From positions 736,451 to 800,450 of the forward strand of contig LN890280.1 in NCBI GenBank assembly GCA_900065925.1: 64,000 nucleotides of DNA. Direction: 5' to 3'. The DNA comes from Nitrosotalea devaniterrae (GTDB lineage Archaea > Thermoproteota > Nitrososphaeria > Nitrososphaerales > Nitrosopumilaceae). Made by a program: the position numbers and the translations under genes. Each line of letters starts with the position of its first letter. Positions within the stretch are counted from its first letter, which is position 1. The notes under the pieces were generated by a model. It saw only the letters and a list, made by a program, of their open reading frames with translations, was not told the origin of the DNA and did no database searches. Shown here piece after piece: positions 9,301 through 18,200 of this stretch.

Positions 9301-9553
9301 TATCCCAACCTGCATTAAATGTCACCTTGTATCCTCGTAGCGTCATGTATCTGTACCACAAATCTTTCATTATCCTTCCACGAAGATGTCCTGCATGCGG
9401 AGTTCCGTTCATTGTGGGCGGCCCTTCTATGAATGCAATTTTTTTTGTCTTGTTTTGTGATTCAAAAATTAATTTCTCTAAGTCTAGTACTGATATCTGG
9501 CTCTTTACTTCTACCTCTATCTTTTTTGGATCAAAATCCGTTGATAACTGCAT
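6356..9553 (-). CDS. ileS: isoleucyl-tRNA synthetase
   Basis: 1065 residues, the archaeal/eukaryotic-type length. The class I signature HIGH appears as HAGH (GTPHAGHLRGR, near residue 55) and KMSKS as NKMSKSKGN (near residue 600). The editing domain holds WTTMPFTLVTDTM. Zinc-binding cysteines occur in CPSCQTSLSHAE and CKNCSHSKWFF plus CEKCGNKM. It charges tRNA-Ile with isoleucine in the cytoplasm. The ATG at 9553 is about 30 bp from a TATA box. Confidence 0.97.
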   Translation of the reverse strand: MQLSTDFDPKKIEVEVKSQISVLDLEKLIFESQNKTKKIAFIEGPPTMNGTPHAGHLRGRIMKDLWYRYMTLRGYKVTFNAGWDTQGLPVELQAEKELGISGGKSQVIESVGIEKIVAECKKIVYRFNEKWVELDKLLGMSFNQQKAYWTYKDEYIEREWQYLKKAQEIGILSESYKVVAYCPSCQTSLSHAEVNQGYDTVVDPSLYYKVKLQDEDLYLIVWTTMPFTLVTDTMVGLNPDENYVHVKVGNETWLVGEKRLEEFMKDAKIEDYLVTKTVKGSEIEGKKYIHPLLNEIPGLEEFSKNPKFHTAVAESFVDIQTGSGLVHLSPANGEEDFEIASKRSIPIFNPINDEAKFTNEAGVYAGLFVRDSDEKIINSLREKGALVKIGKIKHQYPLCWRSQHKLLWLARRGFFYFLDRLGDKAVKAAESVEYFFEPPRNRFLEIIKDKHPWCISRERIWGCPLPMWKCKNCSHSKWFFSRDEIVKSASDLPDGPNFELHRPWIDNVSIKCEKCGNKMEREQFVLDTWHNSGAAPYASLSDSEYKELIPALFLTEGIDQTRGWAYTLLIENVIFNNAPIAPFKSFLFQGHVLDKNGNKMSKSKGNVMDASELLGKYSVDLIRLYFMWKSSPIEPINFSTDELVSRPYQILSTLYHLHLYFKQNSEYDKYDKTHNIQWAKDKNLLKEAEIWVLSKLQKLISSVIESQDKCRFHEAARAIDDYLINSVSQVYIPITREELWAEDDSQKDRRFAIYATLAEILQILDILLHPICPFTTQYLYGTMFATKKNILLEDFPVSQASLTNDKVEEAFDLMKETVSVSAAARMKGKLKRRWPLDKAIICVEPGQKAKIESLSELLLSQLNVEKYNIIELAKSEGLDQVSSLLQKELPIIPKVELERKKIGPKAKQDMGRLLDKFSQTDPSAIVDSLLKNGAYTFDLGDNKIELSKEDFIVGYSEKEDFAMSNRDSLVVFISTTRNHEMLARGLIRDIARRLQVLRKERGYTPTDILDAAYILGLDEESLEMAKEKQSDLAYLVRVKKIEFDDKAKNYKDEDLDGQKIRISVE

Positions 9554-9578
9554 TCAAGGATGACATGAACTATATCAT

Positions 9579-9587
9579 ATTATAAAG
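9579..9587 (-). promoter_or_regulatory. TATA box of ileS
   Basis: CTTTATAAT on the minus strand, centred 30 bp before the ileS ATG. The mRNA leader would be very short or absent. Confidence 0.55.
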
Positions 9588-9642
9588 GTACAATATTTGT
9601 TGGAAATATAAAAATAAAAATGATTTAGCTGTATCTTAACAT

Positions 9643-10263
9643 CTACTGAGCCATGCTGGAAAATGCTGCTGGCATGTATCCAATTTTGACTGCGTTGAGT
9701 ACTACTACTTGTGATGATGATAGGTTTCTATCCCATGATCTTATTATCAAGTGAGTTGTGTCCATTGGTTTTTGTGCAACTATCTTGAATGTAACATACA
9801 AGAAGTTTGTATCAGAGGTAGTTTGTGCAGTTACGCTCTTGAATACACCGTTTGGATCTGCTACAGATACGCCGCTTGTTTTATCGAATTCAATCCTTGT
9901 ATTGCTCTGGTATGATTGTGGATCGTTGCCATGTAGGTTCATGAAAACTATCACATGTTGGATGTTCTGTGAACCATCGTGGTGGTATATCTTTACAGTA
10001 ATCGTTGAAGGATTACCTACGTAGAGTTTCTGAGTTGCGATTGATTGTGAAAACTTGGAGATATCGATTGCCTTACCGTTGATTTTAAGACCATCTGAAT
10101 ATTGCACAAGTTTTCCTCCTCCGAATTCAGGACCATACGATACACCGTGTCCATTAATTGCATAAGCTGGTGTACTTGACACCAATACTGTTGCAATTAG
10201 AGCAAACAGGGTTGTAGCGATTAATGCTTTGACTGTTGTGCTAGTCATGTTGTCATAAACCAT
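9643..10263 (-). CDS. secreted protein of unknown function
   Basis: 206 residues. Residues 6-34 form a clear Sec signal peptide: MTSTTVKALI, a hydrophobic core, then a cleavage-type SSTPAYA. The mature part is beta-rich (LYVGNPSTITVKIYHHDGSQ, then VIVFMNLHGNDPQSY and LYVTFKIVAQKPMDT), like an immunoglobulin-like or cupredoxin-like fold, but a full set of copper ligands is not evident. No C-terminal membrane anchor or PEFG motif is present, so it is probably released or held at the S-layer. The start could be the sixth codon. Confidence 0.7.
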   Translation of the reverse strand: MVYDNMTSTTVKALIATTLFALIATVLVSSTPAYAINGHGVSYGPEFGGGKLVQYSDGLKINGKAIDISKFSQSIATQKLYVGNPSTITVKIYHHDGSQNIQHVIVFMNLHGNDPQSYQSNTRIEFDKTSGVSVADPNGVFKSVTAQTTSDTNFLYVTFKIVAQKPMDTTHLIIRSWDRNLSSSQVVVLNAVKIGYMPAAFSSMAQ

Positions 10264-10297
10264 GTAGGTATGCTATATAGCTATGTGTCTTATGGGA

Positions 10298-11509
10298 TTA
10301 GGATTTATTTTCTATAGCCTGTGAAGTCATGCTGATTTTAGAATCTACCTTGATGTGGATTCGCTCGCCACTGTGAACGTGGTCGTTGTAAATCATCTTA
10401 GTCTTGATTCCTTTTTTGTTAAGATATCCTTCAAGTAATAATGCCCATGGAATAGAGTGGCCGCTGTTAAGCTTGGATTCTATCACAAAGTGATTTGCGT
10501 TTGGCTCATAACGAAGATGACCAGAACATGTTATGTCAAGTGTAGAATCTACAAGTGATATTATTTCATCAAGTGTCTTTGATTCAAGATCAATACCGTT
10601 TTTGTTCAAAAAATTCAAAATATCTACTGCTTTATTTTTTGAGTTTATCATGGAATTCAAAACATAGCCTAACCCGTTTTGTGTTATTACCTGGATTGCC
10701 TTTAGTGCTTCTTGGGCATCGCTTTTTGTCATGTCACCCAAATTACTTATCTTGATTCCATTTTTCCATATTTGATCAAATGACTTGACTTGATTTGTTC
10801 CAAGTACATCATTTGAGTGAAATATTGCGCCTTTTCCATTGTTGCTATTTATCATGAGAATCTCAGAATCATCAAAACTGAAAATATTTTGTGCAATGTC
10901 TGATGTCTTTATCTTGATTCCAGCTGGTAGTCCATGAAATGTTTCAGAACCTACAAGACTTGGAGGAATGACCATTTTGATGTCAATATCTTTTCTTAAT
11001 GTATGGAGGAGCGCTTCTTTGCATTGGGATAACAAGTTGAGTCCCCATGAATCAATGACTACATGTATTGATGTCTTGGAGCCTTCTATCATGGTTTGTA
11101 ACTGTTTGAATACGTAATTTGCAGACAAGTGGAAGTATCTTTGCTCTTCTGAGCCTCTGGCCTTTTTGCTGTCTTCGCTTAGCTGTTTTAATTTTGTAAT
11201 TAGACTATTCATTGCATTTACTCTGTTAATTTGTTCCTGGATAATTTCATCAAAAGCATCTTCTGGTGCAATGGCGGTGCACATGATTGGTTTGCTTTTT
11301 GAGATTATGGCAATCTTTTTTCTTTCAAGTTTTAGTAGAGTTGGATAAACCTTGGTTCTTGGTAGGTTGGAATAGTATGCAAGCTCACCTGCAGAGATTG
11401 TGCCCTTTGTGATGAGGGTGACATAGGCCTGGGCTTCGTATTTGCTTAACCCAAACTCTTCGAGGCTTACGGCTAAGTCTTGACCTTTGACCATGAGTGG
11501 AATTGACAA
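10298..11509 (-). CDS. TrmB-like transcriptional regulator with C-terminal extension
   Basis: 403 residues. Residues 12-85 are a TrmB-type winged helix (LEEFGLSKYEAQAYVTLITK, then ELAYYSNLPRTKVYPTLLKLERK). A coiled segment follows (QEQINRVNAMNSLITKLKQL), then a phospholipase-D-like sensor region (SIHVVIDSWGLNLL, KMVIPPSLVG). An extra domain from about 330 (CSGHLRYEPNANHFVIESK, then IPWALLLEGYLNKKGIKTKM) resembles a thaumarchaeal regulator extension. TrmB proteins usually sense sugars; the ligand here is unknown. It is divergent from the cdv operon, with a palindrome in between that may be its operator. Confidence 0.85.
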   Translation of the reverse strand: MSIPLMVKGQDLAVSLEEFGLSKYEAQAYVTLITKGTISAGELAYYSNLPRTKVYPTLLKLERKKIAIISKSKPIMCTAIAPEDAFDEIIQEQINRVNAMNSLITKLKQLSEDSKKARGSEEQRYFHLSANYVFKQLQTMIEGSKTSIHVVIDSWGLNLLSQCKEALLHTLRKDIDIKMVIPPSLVGSETFHGLPAGIKIKTSDIAQNIFSFDDSEILMINSNNGKGAIFHSNDVLGTNQVKSFDQIWKNGIKISNLGDMTKSDAQEALKAIQVITQNGLGYVLNSMINSKNKAVDILNFLNKNGIDLESKTLDEIISLVDSTLDITCSGHLRYEPNANHFVIESKLNSGHSIPWALLLEGYLNKKGIKTKMIYNDHVHSGERIHIKVDSKISMTSQAIENKS

Positions 11510-11593
11510 GTTGGAAGGTAAACTGAATAGCTAAATTCATTGAACAAAGATTCGAAAAAATACTAAGCTGTATCTTCGGCTCGTGTTACCATG

Positions 11594-11613
11594 GTTACAC
11601 CACTTGATGTAAC
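11594..11613. promoter_or_regulatory. inverted repeat, candidate operator
   Basis: GTTACA, 8 bp, TGTAAC: a perfect 6-bp inverted repeat, with a further half-site GTTACC at 11585-11590. It lies between the TrmB-like gene and the cdv operon, just upstream of the TATA box of the latter. Binding by the adjacent regulator is an inference. Confidence 0.4.
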
Positions 11614-11620
11614 AAGGGCC

Positions 11621-11627
11621 GTATAAG
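11621..11627 (+). promoter_or_regulatory. TATA box of the cdvB-like/cdvC operon
   Basis: GTATAAG centred 28 bp before the ATG at 11652, predicting a leaderless transcript. Confidence 0.5.
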
Positions 11628-11651
11628 TGCAAAGTCAAGTCTCTTGCTAGA

Positions 11652-12215
11652 ATGATAAATCAATCAAAATGGGTAATTGAAAATGAAAGTAAAGGTCACC
11701 TCGTGCGTGCAAGTACAATCAAGCCAAGAATTGACTATGCAACTGAAATTGTAGATAGCCTACTTGACATTTTAGTACAACACCGACATGACGTGAATCA
11801 AAATAATTTGGATCTGTACAAGCGACTAGATAATAACTGCCAGTCACTTGCTACGCTTGAAAAACAAGTAAAGTATGAACTTGAACTTGCTTATACTATA
11901 GAATCCCTAAGACAGGTGCGAAGAAGTCTTGATTGTATTGTTGGACTAGGTAATGTTCCTACAGTCTTGTCTCCTACGATATCTGTTGTCAGGACGATTA
12001 GGTCTAAACTCTTGGCACTCATGCCTGCAATGGACTTTCAGCTAGGCGAGTTGTCATTATTATTGGGTGGAATAATCATAGATGCTGCCCACTTGGGAAG
12101 TACCACTCTTGATTTTGCCAAGGCAAATGAAACCTCAAGCAGGCTTTTGGATGAAGCTAAATTAATCGCTGACTCTAAAATTTGCAAGCAGTTCCCTAAT
12201 CTAGATTTCTGGTAA
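11652..12215 (+). CDS. ESCRT-III/CdvB-like protein
   Basis: 187 residues resembling the Snf7/ESCRT-III core of archaeal CdvB. It begins its homology at IKPRIDYATEIVDSLLDIL, runs through a long helical hairpin, and contains LSPTISVVRTIRSKLLALMP followed by QLGELSLLLGGIIIDAAHL, very like CdvB's segment of the form ..P.I.VVR.VRS.L...P and ..LGEIS.LL..I..... CdvB polymers constrict the division neck and are disassembled by CdvC. The C-terminal MIM motif and the winged helix of full CdvB are not visible, so this is a core-only paralogue. It is the first gene of an operon ending in cdvC (8-bp gap to the next gene). Confidence 0.75.
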   Translation: MINQSKWVIENESKGHLVRASTIKPRIDYATEIVDSLLDILVQHRHDVNQNNLDLYKRLDNNCQSLATLEKQVKYELELAYTIESLRQVRRSLDCIVGLGNVPTVLSPTISVVRTIRSKLLALMPAMDFQLGELSLLLGGIIIDAAHLGSTTLDFAKANETSSRLLDEAKLIADSKICKQFPNLDFW

Positions 12216-12223
12216 GGCTTGGC

Positions 12224-12802
12224 ATGATTAACTTCACAAAGAGTGATGGTCAATCTGACTTGTCAGGACATCTTGATAAAATCAAGACACTTTCTTCAAA
12301 GGTTGAATTAAAAATATCACAAAAAGACAAGGATGAAAATGACGCCTTTATCGAGACACTCTCTGTTGAAGAGTTAAAAGACATCAGACAAGTGATGCAT
12401 GCAGCTGAATATTTACTCACAAAATATCAAGATAAAAGAGACATCAAGCGCTTTTTGCAGGAATTTGTTGAAATTATACTCAATGCCGCAAACTCTGTTA
12501 ATGGCATGAAAGATGAACTTGAAGACTTGACAATTTCTGCAGAGTTTGCACTGCGTCAAATCCAGACACTGCACGATGATGTGGTAGGAAATTTGGCATT
12601 CCAAAAAGAATCTCAAACCAAGATTGATGATTTCAAGATTCCGTCACTTTTGGATACCATTGTTCCAGTAGTGGCACCTACAAAAATTGTGCCTGTAAAG
12701 GCTGAAATTCTCACACAAGATGTTGGTTCAATAAATTTAACAAATTCTGCTAGACGAGTTAACACCGGTGATTACCTTGGAAGAACTGCAGTCGAGATAT
12801 AG
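12224..12802 (+). CDS. unknown helical protein in the cdv operon
   Basis: 192 residues. Residues 30-135 are strongly helical and charged (LSVEELKDIRQVMHAAEYLL, DIKRFLQEFVEIILNAANSV, DLTISAEFALRQIQTLHDDV). From about 140 the chain turns proline- and hydrophobic-rich (FKIPSLLDTIVPVVAPTKIV), a linker that resembles MIT-interacting tails, and ends with a short polar segment. I cannot assign a family; it could be a very diverged ESCRT-III relative or a CdvC adaptor. It lies 8 bp after the CdvB-like gene and 11 bp before cdvC, so co-expression is near certain. Confidence 0.65.
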   Translation: MINFTKSDGQSDLSGHLDKIKTLSSKVELKISQKDKDENDAFIETLSVEELKDIRQVMHAAEYLLTKYQDKRDIKRFLQEFVEIILNAANSVNGMKDELEDLTISAEFALRQIQTLHDDVVGNLAFQKESQTKIDDFKIPSLLDTIVPVVAPTKIVPVKAEILTQDVGSINLTNSARRVNTGDYLGRTAVEI

Positions 12803-12813
12803 TTGATAATATT

Positions 12814-13998
12814 ATGAGTCTAGCCCCCCAAGAATTAGAAAATAGTGCAAGCAAATTTGCCGCAGAAGCAATAAAACTTGATTCCCAAGGTGCACGAGGA
12901 ATGGCAATTGCAAACTATCAAAGAGCCATTGAATCACTTGTTAAACTAATCCAACTTTATCCTGAAAACAAACTAAACAGAGTATACCAAGAGAGAACTG
13001 CAGCATATCAGAACCGCATCAAGGCACTACAGATGAACAATGTAGAGGTTGAACCAGCAGTAGATCCAAAAGCAACTCCTGAAGAACAAAAACAATCTTT
13101 GACCAAAAATGAGCTAGACTCACTTATCATGAAAGAAAAACCAAACGTAACATGGGAAGAAGTTATCGGTTTAGATGATGCAAAGAATGCTTTACGTGAA
13201 TCAATTGTATATCCTGCAAAACGACCAGACCTGTTCCCACTTGGATGGCCAAGAGGAATCTTACTTTATGGTCCTCCGGGATGTGGTAAGACAGTCATTG
13301 CAGCAGCTACTGCAAATGAAATTGATGGTTATTTCATCAACGTAGATGCAGCATCTATGATGAGCAAGTGGTTAGGAGAAGCAGAGAAAAATGTTTCAAA
13401 GTTATTCCAGATGGCAAGAGGCTTGGCAGAAAAAGAAGGCCTTCCAGTTATTTTGTTTATTGACGAAGTAGATTCACTTCTTGGTAACCGTAACAGTGAG
13501 ATTGGTGGAGAGATTCGTGTCAAAAACCAATTCTTAACTGAAATGGACGGAATAAACGGTAAAGGAAAAGACCTCAAACTCTATGTTATTGGTGCAACAA
13601 ACAAGCCATGGAGTCTTGACTGGCCATTCCTTAGAAGATTTACCAAGAGAGTCTATGTCTCACTTCCATCACTTGAAGCAAGAGAATCACTTTTCAATCT
13701 CTATACTGCTCCTTTGCACAAAGATGACAAGGTAAAGCCGATGGAGCTTGCAAAACTTGCAGATGGATATAGTGCATCTGATGTCAAAGATATCTGCCAG
13801 TCTGCACAACTAATGGTTGTAAATGACTTGTTCCACTCTCCAAACTTTGGAGAAGAAGTACTGGGTGAGCCAAAATCACAACCACGTGTACTTACAACAG
13901 CAGACTTTAAGGAAATCATATCCCGAAGAAAGCCAAGTGTGAGCATGGAAATGATACGAGCATACTACAAGTGGACTGAACAGTTCAAAGCACTCTAG
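12814..13998 (+). CDS. cdvC: CdvC / Vps4-type AAA ATPase
   Basis: 394 residues. Residues 1-75 are a MIT three-helix domain (ANYQRAIESLVKLIQLYPEN), then a linker, then one AAA module with Walker A GPPGCGKT (153-160), Walker B ILFIDEVDSLL (near 215), sensor 1 IGATNKP and arginine fingers in FLRRF. This is the Vps4 layout. It disassembles CdvB-type polymers during archaeal cell division through MIT-MIM contacts. It is third in an operon with the CdvB-like gene. A T-rich tail with ATTTTATTTTAAAAT follows the stop. Confidence 0.95.
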   Translation: MSLAPQELENSASKFAAEAIKLDSQGARGMAIANYQRAIESLVKLIQLYPENKLNRVYQERTAAYQNRIKALQMNNVEVEPAVDPKATPEEQKQSLTKNELDSLIMKEKPNVTWEEVIGLDDAKNALRESIVYPAKRPDLFPLGWPRGILLYGPPGCGKTVIAAATANEIDGYFINVDAASMMSKWLGEAEKNVSKLFQMARGLAEKEGLPVILFIDEVDSLLGNRNSEIGGEIRVKNQFLTEMDGINGKGKDLKLYVIGATNKPWSLDWPFLRRFTKRVYVSLPSLEARESLFNLYTAPLHKDDKVKPMELAKLADGYSASDVKDICQSAQLMVVNDLFHSPNFGEEVLGEPKSQPRVLTTADFKEIISRRKPSVSMEMIRAYYKWTEQFKAL

Positions 13999-13999
13999 A

Positions 14000-14016
14000 T
14001 TTTATTTTAAAATCTT
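14000..14016 (+). terminator. T-rich terminator region after cdvC
   Basis: Just after the cdvC stop lies a short AT-only palindrome (ATTTTATTTTAAAAT) followed by TCTTTTCTAATTTTC. Oligo-T tracts end transcription in archaea, so this is a plausible end of the cdv transcript. Confidence 0.35.
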
Positions 14017-14096
14017 TTCTAATTTTCAATGTTTTGAGTTTTTGGAAATTTTCAAACTTAGATCGGCATAAAATTTAAATTCCTATTAAAATCCAC

Positions 14097-15269
14097 ATGC
14101 AGAGGGTTTCAAGGATTCCAACAATAAAAGCCAAACATGCAAACAAGTTTGGTGTGTTGATTTTAGAAGACGGCACTGTTTTTGAAGGGATGGGTTTTGG
14201 ATATTCTACTATTACATTTGGTGAGGCAGTATTCAATACTGGAATGACTGGATATGTGGAGGCACTCACCGATCCTTCCTATAGTGGGCAAATTTTGACA
14301 CTAACGTACCCGCTTGTTGGAAACTATGGCGTTCCTGATCCCATGGCAAAAGATGCTGATGGCATACGAAAGAATTTCGAGTCTGAAATGATACAGGTGC
14401 GTGGTCTTGTAGTACACGAGTTATCCCTTACTGCAAGTCACTGGAACGTGGCCATGACACTTGATGAATGGCTGTATAATGAAAAAATTCCTGGAATTTC
14501 AGGAATTGATACCCGGGAACTTACAATAAAACTTCGAACAAGTGGAGTGATGATGGCAGCACTTGTTGTCTCTGACACTCCAATTGATGTACCGGAAATC
14601 AAAAAGAAACTAGAGTCTGCTAAAAAGTATAATGACGATGAATTCATGAGTACTGTTTCAATAAAAGAGCCTCAAACATTTGGCTCTGATGCTGAAGCAA
14701 TTGTAGTCATTGATACTGGAGTGAAAAATTCCATACTACGAAATGTTCGCAGTCTTGGCTATAAGGTAATCAAGGTTCCATGGGATTACTCACTTGAGAA
14801 AATCATGTCATACCATCCAAAGGGGATAATATTTTCAAATGGACCTGGTGACCCGATAAAATGTGCTCAAACAATGAAAACTGCCAAAGATGTAATTGAA
14901 AAAAATATTCCAACATTAGGAATCTGTCTTGGTGCACAAATTCTGGGACTAGCAGGTGGTGCAAATACTTACAAGCTAAAATACGGTCATCGTGGACAAA
15001 ACAAATCTTGCATTGACCTTGATAACAACCAAGTCTATGTGACAAGTCAGAACCATGGGTATTGCATAGACCCTGATTCACTAAAAAATACTGATTTCAA
15101 ACTATGGTTTACAAATACTGATGATAACACTGTCGAGGGAATAAAACATAAACAAAAGAAAATAATTGCCGTACAATTTCATCCAGAAGCATCACCTGGA
15201 CCTTTTGATTGCATGTTTATTTTTGAAGAGCTCAAGAAACTCATAGGGGAGGACAATGCCAAAAGATGA
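14097..15269 (+). CDS. carA: carbamoyl-phosphate synthase small (glutaminase) subunit
   Basis: 390 residues. The N-terminal CPSase small-chain domain holds FNTGMTGYVEALTDPSYSGQ and the C-terminal class I glutaminase has the nucleophile Cys in TLGICLGAQ and the His-Glu pair in FHPEASPGP. It hydrolyses glutamine and channels ammonia to the large subunit for carbamoyl phosphate, used in pyrimidine and arginine synthesis. The start ATG lies about 27 bp after TTTAAATT (leaderless). Its end overlaps the carB start by 14 bp. Confidence 0.95.
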   Translation: MQRVSRIPTIKAKHANKFGVLILEDGTVFEGMGFGYSTITFGEAVFNTGMTGYVEALTDPSYSGQILTLTYPLVGNYGVPDPMAKDADGIRKNFESEMIQVRGLVVHELSLTASHWNVAMTLDEWLYNEKIPGISGIDTRELTIKLRTSGVMMAALVVSDTPIDVPEIKKKLESAKKYNDDEFMSTVSIKEPQTFGSDAEAIVVIDTGVKNSILRNVRSLGYKVIKVPWDYSLEKIMSYHPKGIIFSNGPGDPIKCAQTMKTAKDVIEKNIPTLGICLGAQILGLAGGANTYKLKYGHRGQNKSCIDLDNNQVYVTSQNHGYCIDPDSLKNTDFKLWFTNTDDNTVEGIKHKQKKIIAVQFHPEASPGPFDCMFIFEELKKLIGEDNAKR

Positions 15270-18200
15270 GTCGTTAAAGAAGATTCTAGTTCTTGGCAGT
15301 GGGGCAATTAAAATCGGAGAAGCAGGCGAGAGTCACCAAGTGACCGTCAATTCGACTACTCCGGTAGCCAATGCCTCAAGGCCATACAGGAAGAAGGAAT
15401 CAAGAGTGTACTTGTAAATCCAAACATTGCAACAATACAAACTGATACAAGGTTTGCAGACAAGGTGTACTCGATTCCTGTAAATCCGAAATATGTGGAA
15501 TCTATCATAGAAGCAGAAAGGCCTGATGGCCTAATGCTCGGCTTTGGAGGCCAAACTGCGCTCAACTGTGGAGTAAAGCTAGATGAGCTTGGAATACTCA
15601 AAAAGTATGGTATCAAAGTACTTGGAACGCAGGTGTTGGGAATCCAGGCAACCGAAGACAGACAACTCTTCAAGGATGCCATGATTGCATGCAATGTCCC
15701 AGTGCTCAAAAGTAGGACTGTATACAATTTTGAGGAGTCAAAAAAAGCTGCAAAAGATATTGGTTATCCTGTAATCATACGTGTTGCATATACGCTTGGA
15801 GGAAAAGGTGGAGGAGTTGCACACAATGAAATTGAACTTCATGAAATTGTAACCCGGGGTCTTAATGCAAGCCTTGTGGGACAGGTCTTGATTGAAGAAT
15901 ACATTGGACACTGGAAACAAATTGAATATGAAGTCATGGCGGATTATACTGGAAATAATGTAATCATCTGTAACATGGAAAATGTTCTCTCTATGCGTGT
16001 ACATACTGGAGACAATATTGTGGTTGCACCATCTCAGACACTTGACAACTATGAATACCAGATGTTACGTTCTGCAGCATTGCGTGCTGCAAAACATGTT
16101 GGAATTGTTGGAGAATGTAATGTCCAGTTTGCACTAGATCCATATTCTGACAAATATGTGGCAATTGAGATGAATCCTAGGCTTTCTCGCTCTTCTGCTC
16201 TTGCAAGCAAGGCCACTGGATATCCTATTGCATACATGGCTGCAAAAATCGTGATGGGTCATACACTACCAGAACTTGTAAACCGAATCACAAAAACAAC
16301 AACTGCATGCTTTGAGCCGTCTCTTGATTATATTGTCTGCAAACATCCACGATGGGACTTTAGCAAGTTTGAGCTTGCTAACCGTAACCTAGGTCCTACC
16401 ATGAAATCTGTAGGTGAGGTCATGGGCGTTGGAAGGTGCTTTGAAGAGTCATTACAAAAAGCAATACGCATGCTTGAGATTGGAAATGATGGACTTGTTG
16501 CAAATCGTAATTCTGACAAAAAATATGATATTGAAGAAATTGAAAATAAACTACAAAAATCAGATGACCGCGTTTTGTACTATGTGGCAGAAGCACTACG
16601 ACAAGGAATGTCGGTTGAACAAATTTACAAACTTTCTGTAATAGACCCGTGGTTTATAGAAAAAATTCAAAACATTGTAAAAACTGAGAAAAAACTCAAG
16701 GAAGTAACAACACTTGACAACAAGTTGTTGCGTGAAGCAAAGGAGCTTGGATTCTCTGACAAACAGATTGGAAGGCTTGTTGGAAAAGATGATCTTGATA
16801 TTCGTAAAATAAGAAAAGAAGCAGGAATTTTACCCGTAGTGAAACGAATCGACACACTTGCAGCAGAATGGCCTGCAAAGACAAACTATCTGTATCTTAC
16901 ATATGGTGGAAAGGTCAATGACTTTGAGGTAACCTCGAACTCTCAAAAAATTGCAGTACTTGGTGCAGGGCCATATAGGATTGGCAGCAGTGTAGAGTTT
17001 GACTGGGGAACAGTAAACATGGTCTGGGGACTAAAAGAAAATGGGGTAAAAGAGGTCTCTGTAATCAACTGTAATCCAGAGACTGTATCCACTGATTATG
17101 ATATCTGTGACAGGTTGTATTTTGAGGAGCTAACACTTGAGCGAGTGCTAGATGTGGCAGATTTTGAAAAACTGGATGGCATTGTAACTGCCGTGGGTGG
17201 ACAGACTGCAAACAACTTGACTCCAAAGCTTGCACAAAATGGAATCAAAATAATTGGAACATCATTTGAAGATATTGACAGGGCTGAGAATCGCTCTACC
17301 TTTAGTAAAGTGCTTGATGATCTAAATATCAGGCAACCTCCATGGCAAGCATTCTCAAGTCTTGTTGATGCCAAAAAATTTGCAACCACTGTAGGATATC
17401 CAGTTCTTGTCAGGCCTTCATATGTTCTCAGCGGAGCTGCAATGAAGGTTGTATGGTCTGAAACACAACTCAAAAAATACCTAGCAGAAGCAACAAACGT
17501 ATCCCCTGATTATCCTGTTGTCATAACAAAATTCATGCTAAATTCACTAGAGGCAGAAGTTGATGGTGTGGGAGATGGGGAAAATGTGGTAATTGGTGCA
17601 GTCATTGAACACATTGAAGGTGCAGGAGTTCACTCTGGTGATTCCATGATGTGTATTCCGCCATGGACTTTGAACAACAAGGTGGTGGATACGATACTTG
17701 ATTATACAAAAAAAGTAGCAATTGCCTTTAAGATAAAAGGTCCATTCAACCTACAATTTTTGATAAACCAGGATCAGGTCTATGTCATAGAACTCAACAT
17801 CAGGGCATCACGTTCCATGCCGTTTGTCTCAAAATTTGTACGAATGAATCTCATCAATTTGGCAGCACGTGCTGTACTTGGAAAGCCACTTCCGATTATT
17901 GCAAAAGATAGATGGCGAAAGATACATCATTATGGGATCAAAGTTCCACAGTTTTCCTTTATGCAGCTTGATGGCGCTGATGTTATTCTTGGAGTAGAGA
18001 TGCAGTCTACTGGAGAGGCTGCATGCTTTGGTGAAAGTTTCTATGACGCACTAGCAAAGGGACTTACATCTGTAGGATATTCCCTTCCAAAAGAGGGCTC
18101 TGTACTAATCAGTGCAGGAGGATCTGAGAACAAGGAAAAACTACTCCAGACTGCACTCTTGCTCAAAAGCCTAGGATACAAACTACTTGCAACAGAGCAT

